Source: Halieaceae bacterium (lineage in GTDB: Bacteria; Pseudomonadota; Gammaproteobacteria; Pseudomonadales; Halieaceae). Taken from it: 10,779 nt of DNA. The DNA is taken from NCBI GenBank assembly GCA_011524755.1, contig WTJR01000209.1:9456-20234 (forward strand), in the 5' to 3' direction. The notes below the pieces were generated by a model. The model did no database searches and was not told the origin of the DNA. It worked only from the letters and a program-made list of their open reading frames with translations. Of this stretch, positions 1 to 6,891 are shown in pieces. The translations under genes were made by a program, and so were the position numbers. Each line of letters begins with the position of its first letter. Positions within the stretch are counted from its first letter, which is position 1.

Positions 1-27
1 CTTCTTTGCAACGCGCTGCTCACTCAT
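1..27 (-). CDS. hemX: Start of the gene after hemD, probably hemX (partial)
   Basis: Only the first nine codons are in the window (MSEQRVAKK); the rest lies beyond the left edge. The ATG is preceded five bases away by GAGGTG (minus strand, positions 33-38), a strong ribosome binding site, so this is a real start. The other nearby ATG, at 30-32, runs into a stop after one codon. It lies 24 bases after the hemD stop on the same strand. In gammaproteobacteria the gene after hemC-hemD is usually hemX, an inner-membrane protein with a charged cytoplasmic N-terminus, once called uroporphyrinogen-III C-methyltransferase. The charged start fits. The name rests on gene order, since nine residues cannot identify a family. 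Confidence 0.6.
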
Positions 28-51
28 AACATCACCTCGGAACTCTGCTTG

Positions 52-780
52 CTAGGAGAGATCAGCAACTGCCTTGAGTAGTGCTTCATCCCCTGCCCCG
101 TCCGCTACTATACGCGATTGCCAGCCCAGCTCTCGAGCCTGATCGGCAACTCGTTGCGAGGGTACCACCAGAGTATGGGTGTTTAGGGCATCAACGCCAT
201 GCGCCCAACACAGATCCGTTAGCCGAGTTAGCGTTTCGCCGCTGGCTACGTGGATAATGCTGGGACTCTCAATCGATACCGCGGACAGGAAATTCGCCTG
301 GGGCACATCAGGCCAAACACGGCGATAACATTCGATGATGCTGAGATGAATACCCAGGCGATCCAAACGGGTCTCGATGAGATCTCTACCTCCCTGACCC
401 TTCACAAGCACCACGTGGGTAGGCGACTGATCGAGTGATGCTAGAAAAGCGAGGATACCCTCAGAGTCTTCCCTAGCTGGCGATTCAGCGCGAACACCTT
501 CTTCGCCCAATGCATCTCGAGTTTTAGCGCCCACCGCAATGGTCACTAAACCGTCATTTGTTATCGCTTGCGAGATTGCTTCGAATCCATGACGGACCGC
601 ATTAACCGACGTGTAGATAATGACCGTGGTAGTCGGTGGCAGATTGTCGATATCAACTGAACTTTGTAGTGGCTCGATAGCCAGCAAGGGCAGCTTTATG
701 GGCAAATGCCCGTCGCTTGTCAGACGCTCGGCAAGGCGATCGACATCCTCTACTGAACGAGTGACAACAACGCGTTTCAC
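52..780 (-). CDS. hemD: Uroporphyrinogen-III synthase
   Basis: Second gene of the heme operon. HemD closes the linear tetrapyrrole hydroxymethylbilane and inverts ring D, giving uroporphyrinogen III, the precursor of heme, siroheme and cobalamin; it is a soluble cytoplasmic enzyme. The 242-residue protein has the usual two-lobe pattern of this poorly conserved family: a VVVTR strand at residues 4-8, TSVNAV at 57-62 (the usual S-x-N-A-V site), AVGAKT at 82-87, KGQGGRD at 127-133, a conserved Tyr at 152 and HVASGET at 177-183. The length matches the family (about 245). The start is GTG, overlapping the hemC stop by four bases (GTGA), which points to translational coupling. The identity is secure from these motifs plus the position after hemC. 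Confidence 0.95.
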   Translation of the reverse strand: MKRVVVTRSVEDVDRLAERLTSDGHLPIKLPLLAIEPLQSSVDIDNLPPTTTVIIYTSVNAVRHGFEAISQAITNDGLVTIAVGAKTRDALGEEGVRAESPAREDSEGILAFLASLDQSPTHVVLVKGQGGRDLIETRLDRLGIHLSIIECYRRVWPDVPQANFLSAVSIESPSIIHVASGETLTRLTDLCWAHGVDALNTHTLVVPSQRVADQARELGWQSRIVADGAGDEALLKAVADLS

Positions 781-1685
781 GATCGCGCTGCTTTCAAAAT
801 GTCTGCTGCCCCCTTTGCAATCAGCGCGTCGGCAACTTCGAGCCCAAGCGCTTCGGGTTCAGATCCACGAGCCTCCGAGACAATAACTGTCTTTCCATCA
901 GGCGAGCCAACTCGAGCGCGCAGCCAGAGAGAGTCACCCTCGGCCACCGCAAAACTGGCGATAGGGACGTCACAACCCCCATCAAGTCGTCTCACAACCG
1001 TTCGTTCAGCAATGACACGCCGGGATGTTTCTTCGTGTGCGAGTGGCGCTAGCAGCTCGGCAACGCGACTATCCGTCTCTCTGTACTCAATACCGACCGC
1101 ACCCTGCCCGCCCGCGGGGAGCAGAAAGTCTTCATCGATTGCAGCACCAATACGGTCATCAAAGCCCAGACGCTTGAGACCAGCACACGCCAGAATGATG
1201 GCATCAAACTCGCCCGCATCGAGCTTTGCTAGACGGGTATTCACATTACCGCGAAGGAATCCAATTTGCAGATCAGGTCGTCGCTGCATGACCTGACACG
1301 AGCGCCGCAAACTTGAGGTGCCCAATCGAGCCCCCTCTGGCAAATCATCAAAGCTCGTCACCCCGACCAGCGCATCACGCGGGTCCTCTCGCTCGCAAAT
1401 GACACCCAGCGTAAGCCCCGGCGGCAACTCCATTGGAACGTCCTTCATCGAGTGAACAGCGATATCAGCACGCTCATCCAACAAGGCCGTTTCAAGTTCT
1501 TTAACAAACAGACCCTTACCACCCACTTTGTACAAGGGCTTATCCAACAGTTGGTCACCCCTCGACGTCATGCCCAGCAATTTCACCTCAATGCCTGGGT
1601 GATGCCGCTTCAGCTCGGCCTCGACAAAATGGGCCTGCCACAGAGCGAGTGGACTCTCGCGAGTCGCTATTGTTATTGAATTCAT
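777..1685 (-). CDS. hemC: Porphobilinogen deaminase (hydroxymethylbilane synthase)
   Basis: HemC joins four porphobilinogen units into hydroxymethylbilane in the cytoplasm, using a covalently bound dipyrromethane cofactor. The 302-residue protein is full length for the family (about 310). Visible landmarks are the N-terminal IATRESPLALWQA (6-18), HSMKDVP (78-84) with the catalytic Asp at 82, LGTSSLRR (121-128), RGNVNTRL (145-152), and GGCDVPIA (236-243) with Cys238, the expected cofactor attachment residue. The ATG is preceded by a purine-rich AGGGGGA on the minus strand (around 1690-1696), a good ribosome binding site. It is the first gene of hemC-hemD-hemX and diverges from argH. I could not pick a convincing -35/-10 pair for it in the short shared gap. 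Confidence 0.98.
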   Translation of the reverse strand: MNSITIATRESPLALWQAHFVEAELKRHHPGIEVKLLGMTSRGDQLLDKPLYKVGGKGLFVKELETALLDERADIAVHSMKDVPMELPPGLTLGVICEREDPRDALVGVTSFDDLPEGARLGTSSLRRSCQVMQRRPDLQIGFLRGNVNTRLAKLDAGEFDAIILACAGLKRLGFDDRIGAAIDEDFLLPAGGQGAVGIEYRETDSRVAELLAPLAHEETSRRVIAERTVVRRLDGGCDVPIASFAVAEGDSLWLRARVGSPDGKTVIVSEARGSEPEALGLEVADALIAKGAADILKAARS

Positions 1686-1738
1686 GCTTCCCCCTATTTC
1701 TTTTCAGCTTACCACCCGCGCATGCAACGCACTGCACC

Positions 1739-1747
1739 TGATACAAT
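1739..1747 (+). promoter_or_regulatory. Extended -10 promoter element for argH
   Basis: The sequence TG-A-TACAAT is an extended -10 box (TGnTATAAT) with one mismatch. I see no good -35 about 17 bases upstream, which is usual for extended -10 promoters. Transcription would begin near 1754, leaving about 25 bases of leader before the GTG at 1779. This would place the upstream in-frame ATG at 1722 outside the message. Confidence 0.5.
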
Positions 1748-1778
1748 AGCAAGCTGTAAACCAAGAGAAGTGTATCGC

Positions 1779-3179
1779 GTGTCCAGTTCTTTAGACAGTC
1801 ATACCAGTCAAACATGGGGTGGTCGTTTTAGCGAGGCCACCGATACGTTCGTTCAAGAATTCACGGGGTCCTACTCCTTTGATCACGTGCTTGCTCACTA
1901 CGATATTCAGGGTTCGCGCGCGCATGCCGATATGCTCGCTGCCTCTGGCATTTTGAGTAATGAAGATCTGAGCGATATCCACCGTGGATTGACACAGGTA
2001 GAAGAAGAGATCGCGTCTGGCGCCTTCCGCTGGCAGGTAGAGCTGGAAGACGTGCACATGAATATCGAGGCACGACTCACCCAACTGATTGGCGATGCCG
2101 GCAAGCGCCTCCATACCGGACGCTCACGAAACGATCAGGTTGCCACTGACATCAGGCTGTACCTGCGTGCCGCCATCGAGAGCATAAGAAGCCAAATGAC
2201 CCGCCTGCGAACAGGGCTGATTGATCAGGCTGAGCGGTATGCGGACACCGTCATGCCCGGCTTTACCCACCTGCAAGTCGCACAGCCGGTGACGTTCGGT
2301 CATCACCTGCTAGCCTGGAATGAGATGTTGGCCCGTGACGATAGCCGACTCGCTGACTGCTCTTCCCGAATGAACTACTGCCCTCTGGGCTCTGCAGCAC
2401 TCGCAGGCACGTCATACGACATCGACCGGCATATGACAGCCAAAGCGCTCGGCTTCCAAGCACCAACCGAAAATTCCTTGGACTCGGTATCCGATAGGGA
2501 CTTTGCCATCGAATTTACGTCCGCCGCAGCGATCACCATGATGCACCTCTCGCGCATGGCTGAAGAGATGATTATTTGGACGAGTGCCCAGTTCGATTTT
2601 GTCGATCTCCCAGATCGGTTCTGTACGGGCTCGTCGATCATGCCGCAAAAGAAAAATCCGGATGTTCCGGAGTTGATTCGTGGTAAGGCCGGACGAGTTC
2701 AAGGGCATCTAGTGGCACTTATCACGCTCATGAAAGGACAGCCGCTCGCTTACAACAAAGACAACCAGGAAGATAAAGAACCTGTCTTTGATGCTGTACG
2801 AACCGTGCACGACTCACTGCTTGCTTTTGCCGATCTCATACCTGCTATGTCCGCAAAACCGGCGTCGATGCGACGCGCAGCGAGTTTGGGGCATCCGACA
2901 GCGACCGACCTTGCTGATTACTTGGTTAGAAAGGGTGTCGCCTTTCGCGATGCGCATGAAATTGTGGGCACCGCGGTAGGAATCGCTGAATCCGAAGGCG
3001 TGGATGTGGCAGAACTGTCGCTCGAGACGCTTCAAAACCTCAGCGCGGACATCACTGACGATGTCTTTGACGTGCTAACACTAGAGGGCTCCGTTGCAGC
3101 GCGAGATCATATTGGTGGCACTGCGCCAAAACAGGTCCTGGCCGCTGCTAAGCGAGCAAGAGACGCGCTGAACTCATAA
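1779..3179 (+). CDS. argH: Argininosuccinate lyase
   Basis: ArgH splits argininosuccinate into arginine and fumarate, the last step of arginine synthesis; it is a cytoplasmic homotetramer of the fumarase/aspartase superfamily. Family signatures are clear: TWGGRF near the N-terminus, HTGRSRND (112-119), FTHLQVAQPV (162-171) with the conserved Thr-His, and GSSIMPQKKNPD (284-295), the flexible loop carrying the catalytic Ser. The reading frame is open from an ATG at 1722, but I chose GTG 1779. It gives 466 residues (E. coli has 457), it has AGAGAAG eight bases upstream, and an extended -10 at 1739-1747 would start the message after the ATG. It stands alone on the plus strand, divergent from hemC and convergent with the DUF3187 gene. 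Confidence 0.97.
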   Translation: MSSSLDSHTSQTWGGRFSEATDTFVQEFTGSYSFDHVLAHYDIQGSRAHADMLAASGILSNEDLSDIHRGLTQVEEEIASGAFRWQVELEDVHMNIEARLTQLIGDAGKRLHTGRSRNDQVATDIRLYLRAAIESIRSQMTRLRTGLIDQAERYADTVMPGFTHLQVAQPVTFGHHLLAWNEMLARDDSRLADCSSRMNYCPLGSAALAGTSYDIDRHMTAKALGFQAPTENSLDSVSDRDFAIEFTSAAAITMMHLSRMAEEMIIWTSAQFDFVDLPDRFCTGSSIMPQKKNPDVPELIRGKAGRVQGHLVALITLMKGQPLAYNKDNQEDKEPVFDAVRTVHDSLLAFADLIPAMSAKPASMRRAASLGHPTATDLADYLVRKGVAFRDAHEIVGTAVGIAESEGVDVAELSLETLQNLSADITDDVFDVLTLEGSVAARDHIGGTAPKQVLAAAKRARDALNS

Positions 3180-3203
3180 TCCTAAGGCCTATACACCTAG
3201 GAT
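3179..3203. terminator. Weak inverted repeat between convergent argH and DUF3187 genes
   Basis: ATCCTA (3179-3184) pairs with TAGGAT (3198-3203) across a 13-base loop. A competing pairing uses CCTA/GATC at 3196-3204 and GATC/TAGG at 3217-3224. There is no U-run on either strand. It sits in the 40-base gap where two genes end face to face, so a role in ending transcription is possible, but the stem is short and may be chance. Confidence 0.2.
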
Positions 3204-3219
3204 CGCGCGGGTTTCTGAT

Positions 3220-4203
3220 CTAGGGACGAAAATGCAGCGATGCCTGAAAGATAATATCGGGGGCGCTCTCGACCACAATATCCTCAGCAAAACTGACATC
3301 AAGCGCCCACTGCCGACCAAGCTGACGCCGCAGTCCAAGGCTGAGCATCCCAGCCGTTTCACCGACCGCATCAACCTCACTTTTCATTAGAGCACTGTGA
3401 CTATCTAGCTGGGCGATCAGCGACCAGCGGTCATTAAGAAGCCACTCGGCTGACAAGCCAGTGAACCACAACCAATCTTTTTGCTGAGCGCCCATTAGTG
3501 CACTCTCTCCTACTCGAGTGACACCAAACTGTCCGTGCCAATAAAGGGGCAGATCCCCTTGATGCGCACCACTGAAGCGCGCAACCCCATAGAGGTCATC
3601 AGCACCACTCCCGAGCCATTGCTCTGACGAACCATTAGAGGCTTTGTAGCCGACCGCGTAGGCAATCTGCAGCGCTGGTTGGCGCTCTGCGACGTAACTC
3701 AGCTCGAGCGTCGAGTCGCTCTGACCGGAAACAGGACGATCGAGCAACGACTCCTGCTCAATGCCATCAAACTGAAACCGTATTTGATCTTCCGGCAGTG
3801 TGCTCCGACCGCCATCACTCATTCCAAAGAAGTCATGCCAGCGATTCACGTAGGCGTCGACAAAGCCACCATCATGTTTGATGGACGAGAGATGCGCGCT
3901 GAGTTCCCACTTGGGCGACAGACCCCATCGAAGATTAACGCTGTGCTTTTGTGTCTCCCCGTCAAAAAATACCCGCTCACGCCCGGACGCCTGAGAGACA
4001 AAATGGGTCGCGATATCCGTATGCACCGAGACCGAGAGCCCCTCTTTTATGTCGGCTGAGCGCTGTGAAGGCAGCGCAACCAACTGCGCAAGCGGAGAGA
4101 GATTTTCCACCCACAATGGTTCATGAATCACCTCGCCCGACACTGTCAAAGGCAGAAGTAATACCGCACAGGTCGACGTTAGACGCCGCAGCAATCTCAC
4201 CAT
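3220..4203 (-). CDS. DUF3187 family protein, predicted exported beta-rich protein
   Basis: This 327-residue protein begins with a basic N-terminus (RLLRR) and a hydrophobic stretch at about 11-22 that ends in VSG-EV, a plausible Sec signal peptide. The rest alternates polar and hydrophobic residues, as in outer-membrane beta-strands, and ends in the strand DIIFQASLHFRP. The block HDFFGMSDGGR (123-133) is what I recognise as typical of DUF3187. The function of that family is not established; an outer-membrane barrel is an inference from the composition. The start overlaps the end of cyaY: ATG at 4203 gives a 7-base overlap, while the next codon, GTG at 4200, would give the commoner 4-base GTGA overlap. 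It is probably co-transcribed and translationally coupled with cyaY. Confidence 0.8.
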   Translation of the reverse strand: MVRLLRRLTSTCAVLLLPLTVSGEVIHEPLWVENLSPLAQLVALPSQRSADIKEGLSVSVHTDIATHFVSQASGRERVFFDGETQKHSVNLRWGLSPKWELSAHLSSIKHDGGFVDAYVNRWHDFFGMSDGGRSTLPEDQIRFQFDGIEQESLLDRPVSGQSDSTLELSYVAERQPALQIAYAVGYKASNGSSEQWLGSGADDLYGVARFSGAHQGDLPLYWHGQFGVTRVGESALMGAQQKDWLWFTGLSAEWLLNDRWSLIAQLDSHSALMKSEVDAVGETAGMLSLGLRRQLGRQWALDVSFAEDIVVESAPDIIFQASLHFRP

Positions 4204-4517
4204 TCGATGTGCTCACCCGCATGCTCTGCTAGTTCGCGGCTCAACAGCTGACGAAACCCGTCGTTGGTTTTGGTGTCGAACCACTCTTCATCGGCATCTC
4301 GCCACACAAAGTGAAAGCCACCGCCCGGGGTTGCCAACCAAAGCTGCTCTACCGCAGGTTGCCGACTGAGCACGAAGACCACGCCGTTGCTAAAGGTCAC
4401 ATTGAGCACCCCCTCGGCCGTGGCAATATCGGGGTCCGATTCCAATTCCTCCAACTTCGACTCAACCTCCTCGAAGGTTTCATCGATACATTCATAGTAC
4501 TGTGGCGATGCAGACAT
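4197..4517 (-). CDS. cyaY: Iron-sulfur cluster assembly protein CyaY (bacterial frataxin)
   Basis: CyaY is a small cytoplasmic iron-binding protein that binds the cysteine desulfurase IscS and tunes iron-sulfur cluster assembly. The 106-residue product matches E. coli CyaY in length (106) and pattern: an acidic first helix (about 9-30, rich in Glu/Asp) that forms the iron-binding ridge in the family, then the beta-sheet with LNVTFSNG (38-45), SRQP (51-54), QLWLAT (58-63) and GGFHF (66-70), then a C-terminal helix. The ATG has AAAAGGA upstream. Divergence from the lptM-lysA operon is the usual gammaproteobacterial arrangement. The overlap with the following DUF3187 gene is the unusual part. 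Confidence 0.95.
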   Translation of the reverse strand: MSASPQYYECIDETFEEVESKLEELESDPDIATAEGVLNVTFSNGVVFVLSRQPAVEQLWLATPGGGFHFVWRDADEEWFDTKTNDGFRQLLSRELAEHAGEHIEW

Positions 4518-4605
4518 TCTGTGTCCTTTTCATGGGCTCAAGTGAGATGTCGGGCCGAGACCATAACCAGATAAGGATCTCGAGTCACGAACATAGGATA
4601 ACAGC

Positions 4606-4614
4606 TGGTATACT
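4606..4614 (+). promoter_or_regulatory. Extended -10 promoter of the lptM-lysA-dapF operon
   Basis: TG-G-TATACT matches the extended -10 consensus TGnTATAAT at all but one position. No clear -35 is visible at the right distance (4586-4591 reads CACGAA). Transcription would start near 4621, only about 20 bases before the first start codon at 4640. It is the only strong promoter-like site I see ahead of the six plus-strand genes that follow. Confidence 0.6.
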
Positions 4615-4639
4615 AGCGGTTTAACCATTGGTGGCTCCG

Positions 4640-4750
4640 GTGCGACTACTTTTCATTCATTGCATAGCGGTCGTGTTATCCCTCACCCTGGGTTGTGGAC
4701 AGCCCGGCGAGTTACGGCACCCGGAACCAGAACCCACCACGACTAACTAA
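4640..4750 (+). CDS. lptM: Very small LptM (YifL)-like lipoprotein
   Basis: A 36-residue lipoprotein precursor. Its N-terminal hydrophobic stretch (residues 3-17) leads to LTLGC, a lipobox with the lipidated Cys at 19, leaving an 18-residue mature tail rich in Pro and Glu. E. coli LptM (YifL), encoded at the same place between cyaY and dapF, begins its mature part GCGLKGPLY and helps the LptD-LptE complex mature in the outer membrane. Here the matching part is GCGQPGELRHPEP, so only the first residues and a Gly are kept. I chose GTG 4640 because GGTGG lies five bases upstream. An in-frame GTG at 4631 and TTG at 4628 are possible, but no ribosome binding site precedes them. The stop is eight bases before lysA. 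The call rests on lipobox plus gene order. Confidence 0.75.
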   Translation: MRLLFIHCIAVVLSLTLGCGQPGELRHPEPEPTTTN

Positions 4751-4758
4751 CTTCTACC

Positions 4759-6051
4759 ATGTCGCATGATCACAACATGCCTAACGGATTTAGTGTCCGC
4801 GAGGGTTCTCTTTTCTGCGAGGCAGTATCGGCTGACTCCCTTGCCCAGCGTTTTGCCACACCCTTGTACGTCTACTCTCAGACCGCAATCACGGACGCAT
4901 TTGCTGAATGGACCGACGCCTTCGGCGGAGTTGAACATCTCATATGCTTCGCCGTAAAAGCTAACTCGAACATCGCGATTCTCAAATTGCTGGCAAGCCT
5001 AGGATCTGGCTTTGATATTGTCTCGGGTGGCGAATTGCAACGCGTACTCGCAGCAGGTGGTGATGCAGGAAAGGTGGTTTTCTCGGGTGTCGGTAAGTCA
5101 GCAGCGGAGATTGAATTGGCGCTCACCGCTGGCATTCGCTGCTTCAACGTCGAGTCTGCATCCGAACTTGCGCTCATCGAGAAGATTGCTCGAGACTTGA
5201 ATAAAGTCGCACCCATCTCGGTCCGGCTCAATCCTGATGTGGATGCCAAGACACATCCCTATATCTCAACCGGCCTCAAGGAGAATAAGTTTGGGGTCGA
5301 CGCCGAGATAGCGAAGACGCTCTACCGCGCGGCACATGCATCCGATGCGCTACTGCCCGTCGGAATCGATTGCCACATCGGCAGCCAGCTCACCGAGATC
5401 GAGCCCTTCATCGATTCAGTCAAGCACCTCAAAAACCTCGTGCTAGACCTTCGCTCAAGTGGCATTGAATTACAGCACATCGATATTGGGGGTGGCTTGG
5501 GTATCCGGTATCGCGACGAGGAGGTCCCGAGTGCCAAGGCACTTATTACCTCGGTAAGAGACCAGCTAGACGATCTTTCGATGGAGCTGATGATTGAGCC
5601 GGGACGATCAATCGTGGGCAACGCAGGCGCCCTGCTAACCCGTGTCATGGTGATTAAAGAGGGCGAGACAAAAGACTTCGCTGTCGTCGATGCTGCCATG
5701 AATGATCTGCTGAGACCCGCACTGTATTCAGCATGGCAGACGATCATGGAGACCGCTCCTAGCTCAGCACAAACGCGGGTATACGATGTTGTTGGACCGG
5801 TCTGCGAGACAGGTGACTTTCTGGGCAAAGATCGAGAGCTCGGCATTACTGAAGGTGACCTACTAGCCGTCCTGGGTGCAGGTGCGTACAGTTTCACGAT
5901 GTCTTCAAACTACAACTCCCGCCCTCGTGCAGCTGAGATATTAGTGAGCGGAACCGACGCTCATGTCATTCGAAAGCGAGAGCGAGTGGAGGACCTCTGG
6001 GCCGATGAGTGTTTGCCCGAGCATATTGGGAGCCAAGCTCATGATGATTGA
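4759..6051 (+). CDS. lysA: Diaminopimelate decarboxylase
   Basis: LysA removes CO2 from meso-diaminopimelate to make lysine, using pyridoxal phosphate; it is a cytoplasmic fold-III decarboxylase that works as a dimer. The 430-residue length is normal. Lys67 in CFAVKANSN (63-71) is the PLP Schiff-base lysine. HIGSQ (206-210), IDIGGGLGI (241-249) and EPGRSIVG (280-287) form the phosphate-binding region, and Cys349 in GPVCETGDFL (346-355) is the substrate-pocket cysteine contributed across the dimer. MSSNYNSRPR (381-390) carries the conserved Tyr. The ATG at 4759 has no clear ribosome binding site; an ATG six codons later does no better. Translation may depend on ribosomes finishing lptM eight bases upstream. 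It overlaps dapF, the previous step in the same pathway. Confidence 0.98.
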   Translation: MSHDHNMPNGFSVREGSLFCEAVSADSLAQRFATPLYVYSQTAITDAFAEWTDAFGGVEHLICFAVKANSNIAILKLLASLGSGFDIVSGGELQRVLAAGGDAGKVVFSGVGKSAAEIELALTAGIRCFNVESASELALIEKIARDLNKVAPISVRLNPDVDAKTHPYISTGLKENKFGVDAEIAKTLYRAAHASDALLPVGIDCHIGSQLTEIEPFIDSVKHLKNLVLDLRSSGIELQHIDIGGGLGIRYRDEEVPSAKALITSVRDQLDDLSMELMIEPGRSIVGNAGALLTRVMVIKEGETKDFAVVDAAMNDLLRPALYSAWQTIMETAPSSAQTRVYDVVGPVCETGDFLGKDRELGITEGDLLAVLGAGAYSFTMSSNYNSRPRAAEILVSGTDAHVIRKRERVEDLWADECLPEHIGSQAHDD

Positions 6052-6886
6052 TTTCACCAAAATGCACGGCGCGGGCAATGATTTTGTCGTCATCGATGCA
6101 GTGCGAAAGGCCGTCAGCCTGTCCGCTAAACAGATCCAGACGATTGCCAATCGGCACACCGGCATTGGCTGTGATCAGGTACTCGTTATTGAACCACCGA
6201 AGCGCGGTGACGCGGATTTTGAGTACAAGATTTTCAACGCGGATGGGTCAAGTGCAGGTCAGTGCGGCAATGGTGCTCGTTGTGTGGGCCGATTTATTCG
6301 TGAACAGGGTCTTTCTCCCAAACAGGAGATAGCACTTGAGGTGGGCGACTGCCTCCGCCGTTTGTCGCTGTCTCAACATCTCGATGTGAAAGCCGAACTT
6401 GGCGCACCCGTATTTGACCTCGCGGCTGTCCCCTTTGTAATACCCGACGGCAATGTGGCTTCAAGCACTGAACACGAGCTAAAGCTTGGTAGCGTGACGT
6501 TAAACGCAGGCATCCTGTCGATGGGTAACCCGCATGCCGTGATTATGGTCGATGATTGCGCTGCTACGCCCGTTGCGAAGATTGGACCCATGATTCAGGC
6601 GCTCGATGTCTTTCCCGACAGCGTCAATGTTGGGTTTATGGAAATTAAAAGTCGCGATGCGATAGCACTGAGAGTCTTTGAGCGAGGGGCCGGCGAGACA
6701 CTAGCCTGTGGTTCAGGTGCCTGTGCCGCTGTCGTTCACGGTATCAAGCTTGGTCTGCTATCACCCGAGGTGACAGTCGATCTACCCGGCGGTAAGCTCG
6801 TTGTGAGTTGGACTGGCGGCAAGGACGCCGTATGGCTTTCGGGTCCAGCGGAAACCGTATTTCAGGGCAAAGTAAACCTTCGGTAG
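6041..6886 (+). CDS. dapF: Diaminopimelate epimerase
   Basis: DapF converts LL-diaminopimelate to the meso form, which feeds both peptidoglycan and LysA; it is a cytoplasmic enzyme needing no cofactor and using two cysteines as acid and base. Both are present: Cys75 in GQCGNGARC (73-81) and Cys223 in ETLACGSGAC (219-228). Other marks are KMHGAGNDF (7-15), GIGCDQ (41-46) and MGNPHAV (161-167). The frame is open upstream to 5963, but the family begins just before K-M-H-G, and GGGAG (6028-6032) sits eight bases before ATG 6041, so that start is chosen (281 residues; E. coli 274). A second ATG follows at 6044. The start overlaps the lysA end by 11 bases, implying coupled translation. Confidence 0.97.
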   Translation: MMIDFTKMHGAGNDFVVIDAVRKAVSLSAKQIQTIANRHTGIGCDQVLVIEPPKRGDADFEYKIFNADGSSAGQCGNGARCVGRFIREQGLSPKQEIALEVGDCLRRLSLSQHLDVKAELGAPVFDLAAVPFVIPDGNVASSTEHELKLGSVTLNAGILSMGNPHAVIMVDDCAATPVAKIGPMIQALDVFPDSVNVGFMEIKSRDAIALRVFERGAGETLACGSGACAAVVHGIKLGLLSPEVTVDLPGGKLVVSWTGGKDAVWLSGPAETVFQGKVNLR

Positions 6887-6891
6887 ACACT

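Noticed and set aside
799..1296. Long open frame on the plus strand inside hemC
   Set aside because: It runs opposite to a fully conserved enzyme and its translation is Ser/Arg/Pro-rich with no recognisable motif, typical of an antisense shadow.
3679..4059. 126-codon open frame on the plus strand opposite the DUF3187 gene
   Set aside because: The minus-strand product has a signal peptide and family block, while this frame has none and no start signal; treated as a shadow.
5322..5897. 191-codon open frame on the minus strand inside lysA
   Set aside because: Low-complexity Ser/Arg-rich translation opposite conserved LysA motifs; no ribosome site or family resemblance.
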